A DNA stretch of 64,000 nt from Bolinopsis microptera (lineage: Eukaryota > Ctenophora > Tentaculata > Lobata > Bolinopsidae). The position numbers and the translations under genes are program-made. Positions 46,414 through 57,725 of the stretch are shown one piece after another. Below the pieces are notes generated by a model that worked only from the letters and a program-made list of their open reading frames with translations, ran no database searches and was not told the origin of the DNA. Every line of letters begins with the position of its first letter. Position 1 is the stretch's first letter. The stretch covers positions 7,117,394-7,181,393 of the forward strand of contig NC_087084.1 in assembly GCF_026151205.1 (NCBI RefSeq), written 5' to 3'.

Positions 46414-49400
46414 TGTTAGTTCAATGAGTTCGCACAAAAATGTTAAAATTATGTAGGGGGTAAAGGACACAATTGCTTAGTAGTTGCTTCTTGTGCCGTT
46501 GACTACAATGAACATGTTGCGGTTTCTCCAGTCGGCTTTTATCGTGGAGTGCGTGTTATTTCTTGGTTATGCACAAGCCAGGCCAAAATTTTGTATTTGT
46601 GTTAGCGGGATACCAGGTTGCAGAGTATTATAAAACACTAAACATTATACACTATAAAAATTTGCTATTACAATATCATGCAGAGTCCGATCTAGCTGCA
46701 AAAGTCAGACACCCACAGTTCAGCCGCCAAGTAACGTTTAAAGTGAAACACCGAAAACCGAGGTTTAGGTGTCATTTTGTGAAATCACTTATGGATGGAA
46801 TAATTCAGTAATTGTTGAAGAAAATTACTGTCACTGCCACCTATGCGTTATGTCATTGGGTATGATTAACGGCCAAGAATAAAATCGTACGTGCGGCTAA
46901 GAAAACCCGCGCAAATGTTGAGGTTGGGAGTAGCTGCGGCGCGCCTTTTCTGACATATTATTAGTATAGCGTCCGTTACGGGATTCTGCAATATTAAGTA
47001 ATTAAGTATCTTGTTTACATAAATTCCACTTTTACAATAAATGTAGCATGCGTCCATAACTGTTAAAGTTGTCATTATGCCACTCATTATAGAACTGCTT
47101 TGGGCATCTAGAAAGAGATCGGGTTTACGCCTTGATTTGATTTGAGTTTACAGGATTGTGTTCACCAAATTCAGGTTTATTCTGTGGATTGGAGTCCTTG
47201 AATTGATTCAAAGCCAAGAAGATTTATAAATAAAGTTATGGCTTGGCTTGGTGGTTATTAGACGGTCATCCCTCAGTTCCAGGACAATGTTAAGTAAGAT
47301 GTAGAGAGTTATGGGTACCCTATATTTCACTATTTTTAAAAAAGTTCCGTTTATAGTACCGAAGTTTGTAATGGTTATGAACAGTAATGAGTTTATGAAT
47401 GTTAATAAGGGTTTGGTTGATTCTTGGAAAATTGAATTCAGCTCTAGTTTTTTGGAAAATAAAGGGTCTAACAAGTTTATTATGAAAAAACGTTTTTTTT
47501 TAAAAAACCCGAATTTAGGATCCCTAAATTGGAGGCACGTAAAACACGATACTGCTGTGCCACGCATTCACTGGATCAGACACCAGTTGGAACCACGGAA
47601 TTGGTAAGTTCGGTATTCAGAACGATCGCATCGATCGTTGAAAGTGTAATAGATGCTTTTTATTCGGCAAATTCTACACCAGAAACCATATTGCATGTCG
47701 GAGAAATTTTGATGCTGCAGTTGATTTCATCAAATCGAGAATGATAGATGGAAGCTAGACTTTCAGTTCTTGAACAGAAGTCGCAAATCTTCACAGAGAC
47801 ATCAAGTGGAACAGCTCCCGCCAACATCTGGGGACAGATCTGCACAACATCTTTCTAATCTTGTTACCCATCAGCTGCTGGGTAAGTAATAATAACCTAG
47901 ATCCGATAAGCTGGGATGGAAGAAGAATAATGGGGCGCATGTACATGACACTCTATGTATTTACAGCTCCGAAAAAGCTCATTTTAAAACATCAGTTGCA
48001 ATGTTTAAGTCAGTTGTGGCAATGTTGTTTCAGCAGAAAAGCAGAGGAATTCATTGTCGATCAACCTGCCTTAAATGTCAGGACAATTGCACCAATGTGC
48101 CATGCTGGTAGGACTTCATAAGTAAGACTATTTTCTAGTATATAATATGGTCAATATATAAAGTACTGGCTTCTTTCCCGATTAATTATGTGAAAAGTTG
48201 TTTATTATTCATGTTACGTAATTTTTAAATATTTTGATCGACAATAATTTTATATCTTTATGAATATTTGTTTAATAAATGATTAATAATTATTTACTTA
48301 TTAATCAAATGGTTTGTCCAGATAAAAAGTTGTTCTCTTTCATGTTTTGGACAAATCAGTTTAATCTTGAACTTTTAAGAAATCAGAAGTCGTTTTCTAT
48401 TGGCACTATCCGTCGGGAGTAGAAGTCCGCGGCGGAGCCGACGGACTCCGATCGTACTACGACGGTTGCTCCGCTAAAGTGTATTTACACTGGACACGAG
48501 TTCATTTTGCGGACCATACGAGCGGAGGCCGGAGCGGACTCGAGCGGGACTCCGAGCGGACTTTAAAATAAAGTCCGCGCGGACTCCGAGCGGCTCCGCG
48601 GCGGGCTCGGCAGAGTGTCCGCGCAGAGTAAGCCACTAGGCGGACTCCGGTCCGCTGCGGACTCCGGCGGATGTGCTTGGCGGACTCCGCCGGGACTCTC
48701 GCCAGACTTGAATCCGCCGGGAGTACCGCCAGCTCGGAGGAATAAGCCGGAGTACGCCGACTCCAACAGAGTCCACAGACTTACGACCTCCGACTTCCCG
48801 ACCTCGGCTAATTTAGTCACTGTGACATACAACATAGCCATTTTGCAATATTGTGGTCAGATGAAAAGGTCGCTAGTGATAAACCTTAATCATTTACTCC
48901 TCACAATGTCAATAGGGTACAACTCTAGTCCTACTTTGACTCTATAATGTATAAACGTTGACCTAACCTCCACCATAACCGTCCGCAGCGATAATAAATC
49001 AATGTCATTGATAATCTCCAGGTTTACAGTTTCTTCCAGTGACAAGGTTTATTATATGAAAATCAATATGGCTCAGAAAAAATCATTCGACAAGCCATGC
49101 ACTTAACTTCTCTGTCGACTACATTGAAAAACACTAAGAGATAAAAATCATGTAATAGGCATCTTCATTGATTTAAGTAAAGCTTTTGATACAATCTGTA
49201 ATGATAAAAACTGCTTAAAAAAATGAATGATTATGGAATTCGAGGGATCTGCAAATAAATTAATAGCCAGTTACCTCTCTAATAGGCTAGCAATATGTAT
49301 CAGTACTGGATGATGGATACGTAAAACTGTCTGTATTATTTGGTGTGGCCTCAGGGGGTTCATAATAGGTCCCTTGCTTTGCATTATTTAACTCAATGAA

Positions 49401-50646
49401 AATATTGAGTACAGACTAGGTAAAAAGGGGGGGGGTGTTTTTATAATATTTGCCGATGACACAAAATATTTGTTGTATGTGATAAATGTATAACTTTTAC
49501 TGCAAAGCTAACAAAATCTTAAACTTGTTATCAATATATTGAAGAGTAACTTGCTGCATATCTACACAAAGAATTGTTGTTATATCCACTTTAAGCCGAA
49601 CTGTAGAAATGAACCAGATTCAAACACTAAGATTAGACTGACAATGAATAATATTAATAATTAATAAAAGGTAGATTAGTGGAAAATAAGTTTTAGGAGT
49701 CATTATTGACCAAAACTGAACTGGATTCACTTGAGAGCGTTAATTGTAATTGAAATGTGAGTTGGTTTAACTAGACTATGTGGATTCAGACGGCTGTGTA
49801 CTAAAACACTCTATAAGGTCTGTAACCACACCCTTTTTGAATCAAACCTATCGTTATGGATATCTGTCTTGGGTAGGTGTATCAAATAATAAAACTAGAA
49901 GCCATATTTAAACAACATAAGAAATGCATAGAATTCTCCTTTGGTGTTAAGATCGTACTTCAATAAGTTCAAAACATTGTGCCAGAGTAAGGCCTATCAC
50001 TAGGGATTAAGGACCGGTTAAAGTTATCAAGCAGATGGTTAGGTAAAGATTTCCTTTTGAACATAGAACACAGTTAAACCAATCTGTAACGGTATACTTC
50101 CTGACTGTCAACAATCTTTATAAGTGAACTGTTTACTGAAAATGTTTAATTTAATAAGTTCCAATCACAGTCTCAATGTTCTCTTTATTCAAAGGTCCCC
50201 AAGTCGAGACAATACTCTACACGCAATACGTACTCCACTATTCATCATACCAATCAACCAGTATTTGAATTCACTGCCGTAAGTCAACGAAGTGATACTA
50301 GACTTCTCCAATACATATTCAGTATATTCAAGTATAATCTTAAGAAAAGCTTTGTTAGAACGACAATCTAAATATGACAAGACAACTATTGTGTCCTGTT
50401 ACAACTTTGATGCATATGAATTATCATTGACAATAGGTTAATTAACTAAACTTAACTATATGCGATGTAACCACGGTTGTTATTGCAATGAACCATGACA
50501 AGGTATCTGAACCTATATATTAATCTAAGAGACGAAACAAAACGAATCATCATTACAACAAATTTTAAAATCTGCGGGCACAGGATCCTGGTTGTTTTAC
50601 TACTCTGCCTCTCACAATCCCCTATTTTCTCCTTCCCTTTCTTCAG
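46414..50646 (+). mobile_element. Array unit copy 6, 3' truncated
   Basis: GC-rich block at 48410-48815; RT motifs at about 49168-49460, with a 9-base G run at about 49428-49436 not seen in the other copies. The unit stops at CCTTTCTTCAGG (50646), lacking the last 1.1 kb, and joins abruptly to a different LINE. Confidence 0.8.
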
Positions 50647-50651
50647 GGAAT

Positions 50652-51093
50652 ACGTGGGGACCTTATTGAAGCTTTTAAGGTTATTAATGGCTTGACTGAT
50701 TATGGTTCAGACTTGTTCAGACCAAGCAGATCAGGTCTTAATCTGGTTTCATCCAATAGATGTAGTAAGAGTGTGACAAAGGTCAAGAATCTTCAGTGTT
50801 CTTTTCTTCCAGAGCGGGTTGTTCCTTATTGGAACAAACTCCCTTCGGAGGTGAAGAACTGCTTGACAGTTTTGAGTTTTAAAATTGGATTGGAAAGTTT
50901 TAAAAAGAATATGATTTCTAAATGTATTGTAAATGACTTTCATTTTTGGAATGTTTCGAAAGAAGTTTTAACAAGAATTGAAGGTACCAGTTATATCAGT
51001 AATAAGGAAAAACACAATGATTATCTGTGGTTCCATCCTTATGTAGCAAAGAAACGTTTTATAAATCTTTACTCCACTGGGAAGTATGAATAA
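50652..51093 (+). mobile_element. C-terminal fragment of a CR1/Jockey-like LINE ORF2
   Basis: A clean open frame from RGDLIEAFKVINGLTDYGSD through LPERVVPYWNKLPSEVKN to a TAA at 51091-51093. The order 'R---LIE-FKI--G', 'R-VP-WN-LP--V--' and 'FK--L' is characteristic of the region after the RT core in CR1/Jockey-type LINEs. It has no RT core and is truncated at the junction with the array. The 3' tail may run to the (ACTTT)n tract at 51233-51256. Sequence quality changes sharply here: no indel noise. Confidence 0.8.
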
Positions 51094-52033
51094 ATTAAAT
51101 TTTGTAATGTTGTTTTTATTCATGATTAATATTTGATAAATTATTACCTTTAAATTTGATGGAGAAATAGTTATTTTTCCATGTAGTGTGATGATACTTT
51201 GTAGACATTAGTGATGATGTTATGTCATAATTTTTACTTTACTTTACTTTACTTTATTCTTTGACCCATTCCGCCATGGCCATGGGTGGATGGCCTTCCG
51301 GTCTGTTCGCTCGCTACGGAGTTCCTCTTGAAGACCATAGCAATCACAAGAGTACTAATTGAAAAGATTGTACCAAGACCGAAAATCACTAGATGTAACA
51401 TATCAACCCAGTTACAGAGTTTCGATAGTAAAGTAGCACTTAAACAGTAAACGAAGTGTTTTCGATACGAACATCAGGTCAATCGCGAGCTGGTTGTTAA
51501 GCTCCTCCGCATAACCGACAACGAATGCCATGGTAAACCTGTCGTGAAGCCATGCGCGGCGCGGTTGTAACTACAACTTTCATTAAAATCAACATATTAT
51601 CACATATGTATTAATCACATATATATTAATATCTGAAAACAATTTATGGTATTGCCTTTTACAGATTGTAAATAATATTTTTGTTTATTGTTTTATTCAA
51701 TAATTTTAAGTGTTTTTATTGGTTTTACGATTAGTTGAAAATAGCTTTTAAATAAAATTTAAGGTCGCGCAATACAATTACAAATTATGAATTACAAAAT
51801 AAAAATTTTTGAGCACATCTAAATAATTTTAATTAAAAATTACATTTAATTATATTATTGATTATTGCTATATGTAAATTGCTGTTGCTAAATCGCTATA
51901 ATACTCCACCTAAAGCTTATTTAACCAGGCCTGCAGGAACTTTTAATTTTGAATTTGCGTACGCCGTACTAAAATGTACATAATGTTTATATATAATATA
52001 ATTAATTGACGAATGACGATGTCAATTTTTTGT
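51094..52033. other. LINE tail, (ACTTT)n tract and gene-free sequence
   Basis: After the LINE stop come an AT-rich 3' UTR and four ACTTT copies (51233-51256). Next is GCCATGGCCATGGGTGGAT (about 51270), which on the minus strand resembles the 3' end of another LINE with an AAAGT tail. The rest, to 52033, is AT-rich with no gene I can support. Confidence 0.45.
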
Positions 52034-52112
52034 TTGACGGATGTTACTCGTCTAAATTTCTTCGAAGTAGCGCGCGCCGCTTTCTTCTCGATGGCAAGTG
52101 CTACGAAGTAGC
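52034..52112 (+). repeat. Dispersed repeat flanking the array (right copy)
   Basis: Identical over 45 bp (52034-52078) to 18543-18587 in the same orientation. CTACGAAGTAGCGCGCGCC near 52100 repeats part of it. Confidence 0.8.
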
Positions 52113-52149
52113 GCGCGCCGGGCCAGATCATTAATATATATATATATAT

Positions 52150-52292
52150 ACTAAAAACCCGCTAGTCGAAAGCTTTGTTCGAGGAAATTTTAAAAAATCA
52201 GTTATGCTATGTTTTAATTTCTCTTCATCATACAGCTCTGTTATACAGTAGACATAATGGAATTTATTTAACAATGGCGACAGCGTTAATAG
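52150..52292 (+). repeat. Dispersed repeat shared with zinc-finger upstream regions
   Basis: CGAAAGCTTTGTTCGAGGA through TCAGTTATG, TTTAATTTCTC and AGCTCTGTTATAC is similar to 59150-59285 and 61590-61725, which lie about 400-500 bp upstream of zinc-finger start codons. It could be an unrecognised element or an old copy of that upstream region. Confidence 0.6.
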
Positions 52293-53104
52293 TATTCGGA
52301 TTCCCAAAACGATACTTTTTACCGCATCAAAAAATACCAATCACAACCAAAGTTATGAATATAAGTCATAGCGTGAGCGTAAATGTGAGCTAGTTTTGAA
52401 GTCATGACGTAGCATACAGCATAACAACGCGCGTAGTTAAGATGTTCTTGCTCGCGCACGTGCATTTTTATCGTTGCTACGCAACAGCGCAGTAAACATT
52501 TGCTAAAATAACGACATTATTCTAACGGTTATTTTACCTCACTTCCGACGTTAATTATAAAAAATCTAAAGCCTAAATCAAAATTCTAAGAATGCTATAG
52601 CCTATTCCTATCCTTTTTCTACAACCCTGCTAAAAATGGCGAGGTTTCAACTCCATTTGCGAGCTGGGTTTGATTTCACCAGAGGGTCATTTTGAGGTCG
52701 ATTTTCGGTGTTTTTTCTTCTATGTCCCCGTTGCCGGGGAAATTTTGTCAAGTTTAAATTATAGTATAGATATATAACAATGGTCAAAGTTTGTATCAAA
52801 ACATTTAAATGTTAATACATAACTGATCGCGTTTTATAATTTGCCACGCCGCGCATTTTCAAACGCTAGGCAGAAATCTTTCTGTAGAATCGAGCGCTAC
52901 ACCATTTCGTCAATAATATTTAACGTTATGACTGTGTTTAACTTTGCCGTTGAATCGAATCGGCTGGTATTCATATTAGGACGACGAGCAGCATGTCGAC
53001 CGAATTGAAATACGGTGTATCTGCTGTTATGTTGCTGTTATGTTGACGTATTGAATGTCATTGTGCAAATCGGTGCAACTCTCTACGGTCTTTCAAAAGA
53101 TATA
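52293..53104. other. Gene-free sequence
   Basis: A short open stretch, MATALIVFGFPKRYFLPHQK, at about 52274 continues to a TAG but has no recognised domain. Otherwise AT-rich with no supported feature. Confidence 0.35.
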
Positions 53105-54720
53105 ATAATATAATCTTACTATAAAATAATAATAATAATCTAAACTTTTATATTATAGTGGCACAACAACTTAAAATGCACAGGTGTGCCACGAAAACAG
53201 TTCAGGATACAATAAAACCTGAAAAAGCAACCCACATTTATATTCTAAACCAGATAAGGGTGATTAGACTTGATTCACTAAATAAACAATAATGTGTATG
53301 TGGTATGCCTTTTACAGTATAACCAAATAGGGAAAACTAGGATTGAAAAATATTAAGATACAATATTATGAGCACGTTTGAAAAGAAATGTTTTCAGATA
53401 CACTTTAAAAGAGTCCAATGTTGTACAATTCTTAATCTCAAATGGTAGTTCATTCCATAATTTAGGGCCAACTTTCTGAAAAGATCTTTCTCCATATTGT
53501 GTGTGCACTCTAGGTTCAGTCAAATAGATAAGATGATTATAGTTTGCAAATTTAAACATTGTACTTAAATAATCTGGTCCCATGCCATTTAGACATTTAT
53601 AAACAAGAAGTAATAATTTGTACTGAATTCTGTAACTGATAGGCAGCCAATGAAGGTCTTTCAGAGTATCTCCTAAATGATCATGTTTATATAGTCCTAC
53701 TATTGCTTTAGCAGCAGCATTTTGAATGACTTGAAGCTGATGGATGAGGTAGTCACTGATTCCAAAGATATCTGATTCAACACATGAGGTGAGGCAATCA
53801 CAAGTATTTGGGTTTTTCCTGGGTTGAGTTGTAGGCAGTATTCAACCATCCAGCGCTGTATGGTCCTGGCGCAATTTACAAGTTGAATACCCAAAACATT
53901 CACCTGATCACAAGGTTTGAAGGTTTTGTATACCTGGTGGTCATCTGCATATCCTTGCACGTTGAATCCAGATTCCTCTATAATCCTATACAGAGATTGG
54001 ATGTATATGTTGAACAAAACTGGTCCTAACACTGAACCTTGTGGTACACCAAATTCAAGAATGATTGTATCACTTGTCGTGGAGCCTACCCTAGTTCTTT
54101 GAGTACGTCCTACTAAGAAGCTTTTAAACCATTTAAGACCAGTTCCTCTGATATGTAACTCTTCAGAAAGAATCTTGAGCAACTTTCTGTGTTCTACTGT
54201 GTCAAAGGCTGCAGATAGATCAAGCATCATAAGAACAGTGGAGGATTTGCTATCACATGCCAGAAGTAGGTCATTTGTTGCTTTCAACAAGATGGTCTCA
54301 GTAGAGTGAAACTTTTTATAGGCAGATTGTTGAGGAACATTGAGATCGTTTTTAACCAAGTTCTCATTTAACCTTTTTAGCACAACTCTTTCGATCAGTT
54401 TACCAAGAAAAGAGAGGTTGGCAATAGGTCGATAGCTCTTGAAGTCATTAGGATCAAGTTTGTGGTCTTTAATGGTTGGTATTATATCAGCCGTTTTCAG
54501 GCCCTCAAATGTACCCTTGGTTAGGGACTGGTTGACCAGTTCGCATAAGACAGGACTAAAGTTTGTGATGTTATCTTTGAGAATCGATGTTGGAAGGAAA
54601 TCAGATGGTGCACACTTGATCCCACTTTCCTTAATGATGTCAGACAGCTCTTCCTCTGTGCATGGATTTATCCATGCCATTTTACTGACACTACGGCATC
54701 AACTTTAACGCAAATTTCCG
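53105..54720 (-). pseudogene. CR1-like LINE reverse transcriptase, internally deleted
   Basis: Reads on the minus strand. From 54680: a pre-RT region (SDIIKESGIKCAPSDFLP), motif 1-2 (FKSYRPIANLSFLGKLIERV, then QQSAYKKFHSTET), motif A (MMLDLSAAFDTVEH), motif B (FGVPQGSVLGPVLF), motif C (QGYADDHQVY) and LNPGKTQILV. Near 53790 the frame breaks. A second frame, FGISDYLIHQLQVIQNAAAK, then LKDLHWLPISYRIQYKLLLL and VGPKLWNELPFEIKN, continues to a stop at about 53353. The expected stretch between is missing, so there is an internal deletion with a frameshift. An ATT-type tail lies at about 53118-53143. The element is 5'-truncated and dead. Confidence 0.85.
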
Positions 54721-54734
54721 CAAAAACCATAAAA

Positions 54735-54910
54735 GATGTACAACTGAAACTTTTTTGACTGGGTCAAATGCTTTAATGGCCTCCAAATCAGTATGAAAAA
54801 ATAAAAAATTGGCCAAGAAATAGGAGTTTTAGAGCCCAAAATTTGGTACCCCAAGTGGTGTCAAAAACGCTAATTAAATAGGTAATAATTATTTTAGTCT
54901 CTTGAGCCTT
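54735..54910. repeat. Dispersed repeat, copy 2
   Basis: Diverged copy of 15220-15410 in the same orientation. Confidence 0.6.
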
Positions 54911-55308
54911 GACACCACTTTATATTAGGGTTAGTGGTGTCTAACTAGTCCTGCTAGTATAATATAAAGTTTAATATTAGTTTTAGTTTTAAATATTAAT
55001 ATTGATAGTACGAAATTTGTAGAATGTAAAGTGCTTTGTACTTTAAAGATGGATTCTGCAAGTAAGAATCCTACCAAAGATACTCCTCATACAGAGATCA
55101 GGAAATAACTTTTACGAGACAAGAGTAGGACTGCCCAACGCGTCTTTTGTGAGTAAAAATGTTTAAATTAAACATGCTTTATCTTACATAATTTTATCAG
55201 TAATGATGATTTGGTGTTTTGACACACTCTTGTACTTTAAACGAACAACTGTAAAAACTCTGTGGCCCATGTCTATGGTTGAAATATCATCTATGCGTGA
55301 TTAAAATT
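54911..55308. other. Gene-free sequence
   Basis: AT-rich, with no recognised gene or repeat between the dispersed repeat and the next LINE. Confidence 0.4.
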
Positions 55309-57725
55309 CCGGTACTCTGACCGCGGTAATGCTCTTCATTGATTTCAAGAAGGCCTTCGACAGCGTGCACCGTGGACTCCTCATAAAGATCCTCCTGCCA
55401 TATGGAATTCCCAAGGAGATTGTAGGCTTGATACAAAGAATGTATGCAGATACATTTGCTCGTGTGATTACCGAGGATGGTCTGAGTGAAGCATTCTTCA
55501 TCCTAGCAGGAGTGATGCAGGGAGACACTTTGGCGCCCTACCTATTCATAATCGTAATTGACTACATTATGAGGGTGTCCCTAGAGGGTGGGGACTTTGG
55601 GTTTACTCTACACCCTAGAAGAAGCCGTTGCTATCTGGCAGTCAAGGTCACTGATGCGGACTTTGCTGACGACCTTGCTCTTATAACAGATAGTGTTGCG
55701 GAGGCACAAGATTTCCTCAGGAGTCTGGAACTGGCGGCCAACTCAGTTGGACTCCAACTCAACGAGGGGAAAACTAAGTACATGGGAATCAACATTATAG
55801 GAGATGATGATAACCCAACTCTGGTTGCTGGGAGTGGGAAGAACATTGAGAAAGTCGATGACTTCGTATATTTGGGTAGTAGAATGAAGAGTTCGGAGAA
55901 GGACTTCGAAGTGAGGAAAGCTAAGGCATGGGGAGCGTGTCACCAGATGAAGCTTGTATGGAAGTCGGATATGCGTAGAGATCTCAAGATACGACTGTTC
56001 CTGGCTACAGTCGAGTCCATCCTTCTACAACAAATTTTAAAATCCTGCGGCACAGGATCCTGTTGTTTTCCTACTCTGCCTCTCCCAAACCCCTCTCCTT
56101 CTCCTTTCTTCAGGTTTATTCTTCAATTTTTTAAATTAGATAGCAGATATACTTTCTTTCGAATCAGTAATGGCATTATACATTATTTGGTATCGTATGT
56201 ATGTTGTGTTTAGTGTTTGCTAACTAGGTATGTCCTGTATATTTTGAGGAATTTTGAGGCTCACGACGTCTCGTCCCATGGGTTGAGTTGTAAGCTGAGT
56301 ATATGTTCAAATCGCCTTACTTCGTATGGTGAAACATCGACAGGTTTGCCTTAACCTTTCGGACGAGTGTTTGCCCACCGGGGATCGAAAAATATGATCA
56401 CCATGAACATTACTTTGACACGTGAACTTATCAAACGACTGTAATGATTCCATTAAATTTTCTTAGTATATTTAGCTAGTTTATAGTAGATACACACGAT
56501 CACAGAATAGAAGAGCACAATTGGGCTCTTTGTTCTGCGACCGTGTTTCCTCGGTGGGCCGACAGGTTTTTGTTGTGTAGTAGTGCTGGGGAAAAAACAC
56601 GCTTTAAATATCAATGAATGTAAATATTGTTAATTGACATTAGTGCCACAGTTTATGTGGTAAAAACAAATTTATGGTCAAACATTATATATCGTAGAAG
56701 GGCATGATTTACCCACATCACTAAGCATCTGGATGGATAATTAGCACACAAGGATAAACTGACCTTTAAACATGACCACCAGCTACACCACGTAACCATA
56801 GCTCCAAAATAAATAAATTGCTCTACATAGAAACATCTGGCCTGATCTTATCACATTGTGGTCCCCTGGGGTTCGGTAAAGCCCTTACAGGCAACTGGGT
56901 CCTTTTACCAGCCACAATAAAACTAGTCATGCCAGTACTGTCATAAACTGTAACCAACTATTTAAAAATAAGATATCTTTTGCTAGAATTTTAAATTTTA
57001 AGCCATAGAGCAATCTTCTCAATTTTAAAATTTAAAAATAACATTTTACCCTAACTATGATGTGGTGGCATTTCATACTTAACTAAAATTCAACTTTGAA
57101 AGTCAATAGATTATTAGTCACAATGAAATTATAGTTTAAGACATCCATTTTGCATTGTGTTTCCAATATTAGAATTTATGATATGTATTGATTGAATAAT
57201 TGGTAATAAATTTAACTTTTGTTTTATTAACTTTTGTTTTATTTCTATATGGCTCTGAAACATGGACTGTCAGCCAGACCCTCGCAAAACGTATTGATGG
57301 ATGTTATACGAGAATGATGAGGATGGCACTGAACATTGACTGGAAAGAGCGGCAGACTAACGCCAAGGTGTATGGACACCTCATCAGAGCATCTGATAAG
57401 ATAGCTGCACGGAGGATGAGACTCGCAGGTCATTTAGCCAGACATGAAGAACTATTGATTCAATATTCATCAACTTCTCTTCTGGGAACCCCTTCAAGGA
57501 CATCGTCGAAGGGGAAGACCACATCTCACATACATTGACATCCTTCGGAAGGACACGGGGCTTGGCGACAGCAAAGAGATTAACAAACTCATGCTGGATA
57601 GACAGATTTGGAAGAAGACTATTTCTGTTCGGACGCTGAAGCCACCCTAATTCGAGTAAGTCGTACACACACGGATCAAAAATACAGAATATTGCCCGTG
57701 TTCAATAATAATAATAATATTCCAT
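55309..57725 (+). pseudogene. LINE reverse transcriptase split by a 1.2-kb insertion
   Basis: A 5'-truncated LINE. The first part (to about 56029) carries FIDFKKAFDSVHRG (motif A), GVMQGDTLAPYLF (motif B), DADFADDLALI (motif C), then LNEGKTKYMGIN and DDFVYLGSRMKSSE. The frame breaks inside VESILL at an inserted segment (56030-57241) and resumes with LYGSETWTVSQTLAKRID and RMMRMALNIDW. A frameshift near 57460 is followed by GRPHLTYIDILRKDTGLGDS in another frame and a stop near 57650. The tail AATAATAATAATAAT at about 57704-57720 is a LINE-type 3' microsatellite. The 'LLYGSETW' style differs from the CR1-like element at 53105; I do not assign a clade. Confidence 0.85.
56030..57241 (+). mobile_element. 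Clean 3'-end copy of the array unit inserted in a LINE
   Basis: Matches the last 1.2 kb of the 5.37-kb array unit, from CAACAAATTTTAAAATCC to ACTTTTGTTTTATT, without the indel noise of the array copies. It interrupts the LINE ORF between codons of SILLYGSE; TTCTA is present on both sides and is a likely target duplication. It ends exactly where array units join, which identifies the true 3' terminus of the element. This fits a 5'-truncated LINE-type insertion. Confidence 0.85.

Noticed and set aside
19560-46811. Short frames at the start of each array unit (for example MNILREFLQ-type and FVFVLAVLPG)
   Set aside because: The start region may contain a small conserved frame, but indel noise prevents a reliable consensus by eye.
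21457-48947. Arg/Ser/Pro-rich frames in the GC-rich blocks on both strands
   Set aside because: Products of CGGACTCCGAG repeats; frames are not consistent between copies.
18617-50646. Penelope-type or LTR-type interpretation of the array because of its head-to-tail order
   Set aside because: The RT motifs (FIDLSKAFDTI, GVPQGSVLGP, FADDT) and 5'-truncated 3'-end insertion fit a LINE; no LTR, integrase or GIY-YIG motif was seen.
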